DNA of 64,000 nt, taken from assembly GCA_004194705.1 (NCBI GenBank), contig SADC01000096.1, forward strand, positions 124,001 to 188,000. The letters run 5' to 3'. Source of the stretch: Ditylenchus dipsaci (lineage: Eukaryota > Nematoda > Chromadorea > Rhabditida > Anguinidae). How positions within the stretch are numbered: the stretch's first letter is position 1; every line of letters starts with the position of its first letter. The translations under genes and the position numbers were made by a program. The notes beneath the pieces are model-generated. The model saw nothing but the letters and a program-made list of their open reading frames with translations. It was not told where the DNA came from and did no database searches. Shown piece after piece: positions 46,901 to 52,900 of the stretch.

Positions 46901-49900
46901 TGAACACCTTCGAGTTCGACTTCAAGTTCGAGTTTGGATCAAGCCGAAAATCCGAATTCGAACACGAACTCGAAGTACGTGAATAAGCCATTACCTAAGC
47001 CTAAGCCAAAAAACCAAAAGGAAGACCAAAGTAAAAAATCGGTACCCCGTCAGGGATATTGCTGCAAAAACATGTATATAGTCCTAAACTCCCACAAAAA
47101 TGCAAAGATGACTTAATCGCAACATTCCAATTTGCTAATATTTCACACATTCTTCAATGTTAAACAACCTCTCCTCCTTTCTCTTATCAAAACTATTTGC
47201 AATGTTTCGTAAAATCTTTATTGGTGTCAAAGTAATATATTCCAGCCAAGGAATGTTGTTTCAACAACAAGACAAGATACATTATGTTTGTCCAACCAAA
47301 ACCTTTCCTTTCTGCCTGCTCTCAACTTTAAAATTTCAAATACTCACTTTCTCTGTCTCACTCAAAAATCCACTACTAATATATTTTATGTTTTAAAGTC
47401 AATACTAATAGAGTCAACAACAAAAGTTTTTGACTAAGCAGACGAGTCAAAATTCATTCGAGCAGTATCTTTTTCTATATTGCTTTCTCTAGTCAACAAA
47501 GTTGCCCCCTTTTTCTCTGCTCCAAATTAACGAGAAGCTTGAGAGGCCAGGCAATAGCTGCCGATGGATGGCTGGAATCAAGCACTGGCTCAGCTAGAAA
47601 AGTATAAGACTACCCTGTTGTCTATTTCTCTATCTGTGTGTGTTTTGCTCCCAACAATCGAGTGGAGGGCTAACCCCTCGAGACACCCTCTATTTTTCTC
47701 AATGTGTTTCTGGCCAGAGAATTGACTAGGCTATAAGCTGGGCTCTTGTTTTTTTGATGAGAGGGGATAAAGCGCCTCTCCTTTCGTTATCCTTTTCTTG
47801 CTGTTTTGAGGAGGGGCAATCAAAGACTTGTGTGCATGATGCCTACAGCACTCATCTTTTTTTATTTTTTTGAATGAGTTTATGAGCCGAAGTCTCATTA
47901 ATGAGCTTGGTTAGAAATTTTTAGTGTTTGGATATTTTATTAAGTGTTTTTTACTTAATGTGTGTTTTTTATCGTTAGATAAGCTTTTTGAGCAATAAAA
48001 CTTTTATTAGCAATATTTGTGGTCACAGTTTTAGTTTTGATGCAGGAAATTTTTTGTGCAGACTTTTTCAGTTTACTTTGCTGTAGGTTCATACCATATT
48101 TAATCTATTAATAAGAGCTCATGGGCCCTTATTATTTAAAGAAGTCGATCTCAAGATTTTTGGGTGAAAATTGAAATGTTAAAAGTGAAATTGGTAGAAC
48201 TCGTGGGAGTCGAGAAAATTTATAAACAGCTTTGTAAAATATTCGCTATCGGCTGAGAAATTAAGTTGGGGGTGGGCGCTTATTAGAGAAAATACTATAC
48301 TTAGTAACTTTTTATATCATTTTTTCATATCGCTCTTTTGATAATGCTCAAAAAATTCATTAAAGTCTATTACCTCGTGGCTCTTTATAACATTTTGAAA
48401 CTCTTGACTAAAAATCAGTAATTATTAAAAGATTTTTTTGTTTACTGACATCCAAATATTTTCTTTTTTTCTAAATCTGAATCCGCTAGAATTAGGATTA
48501 AAAAAGTATTTTGAATAGGCCACACAGAAAAGTTAGATCACATTTACTTCATAATATTTTTAGCTTCTCGAATTATTTTGACCAGATCTCACTGGATTCA
48601 ATTCAGGAAGAAATTTTTAAAATTGATATTTTTAAGAAATATTAATCAACAATTCCAGACGTAAGGTAATAAAGTGTCGCGACATTTTATTTTAATTTTT
48701 TTTATTCAAAATTTCAAAAAAACACAGGAAAGCAATAACTCATTTGAAAAAACTACAAGATTGTATGTACAGTCCACTCTTGATATAAGCACACACCCCC
48801 CCCCCCCCCATGCCCCCGAAGTTCATTCCCGCCTAGGGTCCGACACTTTTTTTAACCCGATTTTCGAAGTCTTTTGTCAAACCTGATTCGTCTGTCTGAT
48901 CAGAAAAATCGTACAGATTCTGATTCCACCAATCAGTTCTCGAGATAGCCACAAGTTTGCGGAAAAGACCCGCGGCTCTCGATATAAGCACACCTTTTTT
49001 TAAAATTAGATGTGCTTATATCGAGAGCCGCGGGTCTTTCGGCAAACTTGTGGCTATCTCGAGAACTGATTGGTGGAATCAGAATCTGTACGATTTTTCT
49101 GATCAGACAGACGAATCAGGTTTGGCAAAAGACTTCGAAAATCGGGTTAAAAAAAGTGTCGGACCCTAGGCGGGAACGAACTTGAGGGGTGTGCTTATTT
49201 CGAGAGTGGACTGTAACGACTTAAAAATTATACGAAAAAGCTAGTTAAAGGTCAATAACGAAAAAATAATTTTCTTGTAAATTTTTCTGAATGCTTTTTG
49301 CAAAGAATTCTTTTTTCATTTTGATTGCGTAACAACTTTTTCTGGCCTTGACAATTAAGAATTAGAATAAGCACTGCCTTTTTATGCTAAAAGACCGCCT
49401 GTGGCGAAGATTACTCATTTTGACCTGGGTTTAGCAGAAAATATTTTGTGCCAAAATTATTTTTTTATGTTAAGCAAGAAGTCTTTTTACCAACTTAGAT
49501 TGAGCTAAAGCTAAGTGCTAAATTTTTAAAGAATTTCAGTTTTTTCGTTGAGATGCAGCTATGTTTAAGTAAAGTCAAACCTCGATTTGAAGGCTCCTAG
49601 ATGTTACCCTAGCTGGGTAAAACATCTGCCTACATTAATTTACTGAGGTTTCTGCCAGCTCTGTTTTGAAAAAATTGTAGATATTCCGATTTTTTCTATT
49701 ATTTTCTGAAGCCTAAAATTTTTATTGTGTTTGAATTTCAAAAATTGAGAAACCCATCAATGAATTGGCTGGTGTAAATTTATTAACGAGACCAAATGCT
49801 AGTTATCGTTCATCACGCTTTTATAATTTTGGTGTAACGCGTCAGGCTGCTCCAAAATTAATTTTTTTTGTTTATTCGTGCGTATATCCTAGGCGCTAAT

Positions 49901-52900
49901 TTTCTCTATAAATGTCCGAGGGATTGTTTTTCAAAAAAAAATGAAGTTGTCAATTATGAATGCTGTTAACTGTGATATCTTAGTCAAAAAAACTGAGTGC
50001 GGGGGTTAAATTGTGCAGCTCGTCATATGTGCAAATTGAATTTATTGATACAAACTTTTCTGGGCACTTGTGCACTTGGGGGGGGGGGGCTTTTTTAGTC
50101 GACTGTGAACAGGGTTCGAACGCCTCTTAAGTAATTCTTATACGCTAAAAACGATGAAAAAGTACTTTCCAAACAATTTCCGCACTAAAAAGTTCGATTT
50201 TGAAAAAAGTTTGGTTACCATAGGTTAATCGATTGCCTTGGTCCCTCAAGCTAATTATACCATAAGGGTACCTAGATATTTTTAAAAAGACCGAAAAGAT
50301 GGGATTGAACGTAGTTTTGTTAGCTGGGGCCTACCGCATAAAAAAACTCTGGTATGCATACTGTTTTTATGCATCCAGAGTCACTTTCGAGTGATTTGCG
50401 TCTAAGGTATGTGGGTGTGCGCATCTCAACCCCAAGCAACCAAGCCCCCTGCGCCCCCGAAGGGGCGATTAATGTTGCGCGGACTCACTTTCCTTAGACA
50501 TAACTCGAGCAAGACACTTGATCATACATGCATTAGAGACTCTTTTTGCCAAGCTCCAGTGACCAAAACATGGTAGGATACCTTAATATAAGATATTTCA
50601 CCTTAATACACAATATTTTACCTTGGGGGACCAAGGCAATCGGTTAACCTATGGTAACCAAATTTTTTTCAAAAATCGAACTTTTTAGTGCGGAAATTGT
50701 TTGGAAAGTACTTTTTTATCGTTTTTAGCGTATAAGAAATACTTAAGAGGCGTTCGAACCCTGTTCACAGTCGACTAAAAAGGCCCCCCCCAAGTGCACA
50801 AGTACCCTTTTCTGATGTGGCTGTCTTGAGTTAAATAAAGTTCAAATTTTTGTCTGCAGCTTGCTAGTTTTTGATCAAATTTTTTTGTATATTTAGAAAC
50901 ACGCATTCTGGTAGTTTATTGTTCGTCACATACACAACAACTAAAGTGACTATTCTTGAGTTTAGTATCACAGTCTCGTGTATGGATAGGTTATTTCTTG
51001 TTTTATGGTTGTCTAGTGATTGTTCCTAGCCTCCTTCTTGTTCTAATTATTCTTCTGCAAACACATCTACTTATAATCCTTTGCCATGCTCAAAGGGCAC
51101 CAAGCGCAACCCCTGCTAACCTGAGCAACCAGGCTACCAGCAGCAGTAATACCAATCTTTCTCTGCTGTCAGTAGCCAATGGAGGGTCACCGCTTCTTCA
51201 CCACCAAAAAAGCTGCGAGTGAACAATCATCGTCCAGGTGTAAGTAGCTGTTCACAAACTAATTGCACACACATTGTTTTGGCTTTCGCACAACCCATTT
51301 TACCGAACAGGAGTAGCTGTTAGATTTTTAAGTTACTATACAAATGAGTTCAAAGGAGCATGCATTTTGCCGATGGGAATATTCCAAAAGGCGGGTACCA
51401 GGTCAATTCAAAAAGAATTATTTTGAAATTATTTTTTGTGAGTATCCTACGAATATTAAGTAATCGAATACACTTTGAATGCCTAGTAGCCTCTGTGGCC
51501 TAGTGGTAAAGCGGTGGCGCAGTGTTTAAGTAGGTCGTCGGCTCGATTCTCATTGGAGCTATAACTTATTTATTTTGCTTTTACTTTTAATTCTCGTTTG
51601 AATTACACTGGTACCCCCTTTCAAAATATCCCATCGGCGACAGGCATGACTTCCCGGAGACGAAGATTTTTAATTTACTATTAGACAAAAGTTTTGTCTG
51701 ATGCGTTACTAAATTGTTGTAAATCCGATAAAATTAATATTTTCCCAATTGAAATGGTTATTTCACAATGATGATGAAAATATTTTTCAGCTCAAAAGCA
51801 GGAAATTGTGCGGGTAACTCAGCAACTTTTGGATGCCATATCATGCAAGGACTTTGATGCTTACGCGTAAGTTATTGTTTGTATCATTCAATTTGTATGC
51901 TTAGAAGAAAGGGACCCTAACTGTGACCTGGGGGAACTGCAGTGACAACTTTTTTTCCTCGTATTCTTATGAAGCCTGCCCAAGTTCCTGACAAAATTTG
52001 GCTCCCCAGCTCTGAAGGTCCATAAAATGTGGTAGAAGGGTCACTCAAAGTTCTAAAAACACCTCGATAACTATATCATGGTTCTCATAGCTGACCCTTG
52101 GGCCATGGGTCACTCCTAAAACTCTTATCGAGTTTCAGAGGTGGGGAGCCAAATTTACATGGGATTTGGGCACGCTCTACAAGAATACGCGCATAAAAAA
52201 AATTATCGAAAATAAAACCTCGGGTCACAGTCAGGGCCCTCCTTGTTAGTACTACTAGAACTACAGGGAGTACGGTAAATAATATTGACCAGTGATGTGC
52301 ACCCCATTTTCGCCTCTTTCTCACTTCAAAAGCAGTTTTTTTACCTTTTTTGTTAACATTTTCGAATTTTTTTGTTAAAGGATTGTAGCTGAGGAATTTT
52401 CTTAAACGTTTATACTAATCGAACCTTTTTCAGTGGGTTTGCTGGCAAGATATAAGAGCTTTTTGAGAAAAAAATTTTTAGGAGCCAAGAGCCATAAAAA
52501 TGACATATTTTTTTGACATATTTTCAGCGTTTTTCGAATATTTTTTGTAACATAAGCTAATGATTCATTTTCACTGTTGTAGTTGATGCACTTACCTACC
52601 GTTTAAGATACCATAAAGTTATAGGCTTAGGAGCCATAACTTTTTTTGGCTCCTAAAAACACCAAGCTATGACTCCTGAGCAGTGTGGTGACCTCAGCCG
52701 GCTGACTCCAGCCAGCTGAGGTTTAACTCAGCGATCAGCCGGCTGAGGCTGAAGGCTGAGGTAAAATTTTGAGCCTGGCTGAGGCTGAGGTAAATTTTTC
52801 AGACCTCAGCCGGCTGAGGAAAATCTTTGCATCAAATTTTTGGCGTTTTGCGTTTATTTTTAACTGTTTTTCTGACGAGTTCGAAGTGTTCAGTTAATAA

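Noticed and set aside
50956..51222. Open frame with a strongly hydrophobic N-terminus, at first sight another membrane-anchored hub start
   Set aside because: It has no in-frame ATG (begins at TTG), and the hydrophobic residues come from the pyrimidine-rich tract of a splice acceptor.
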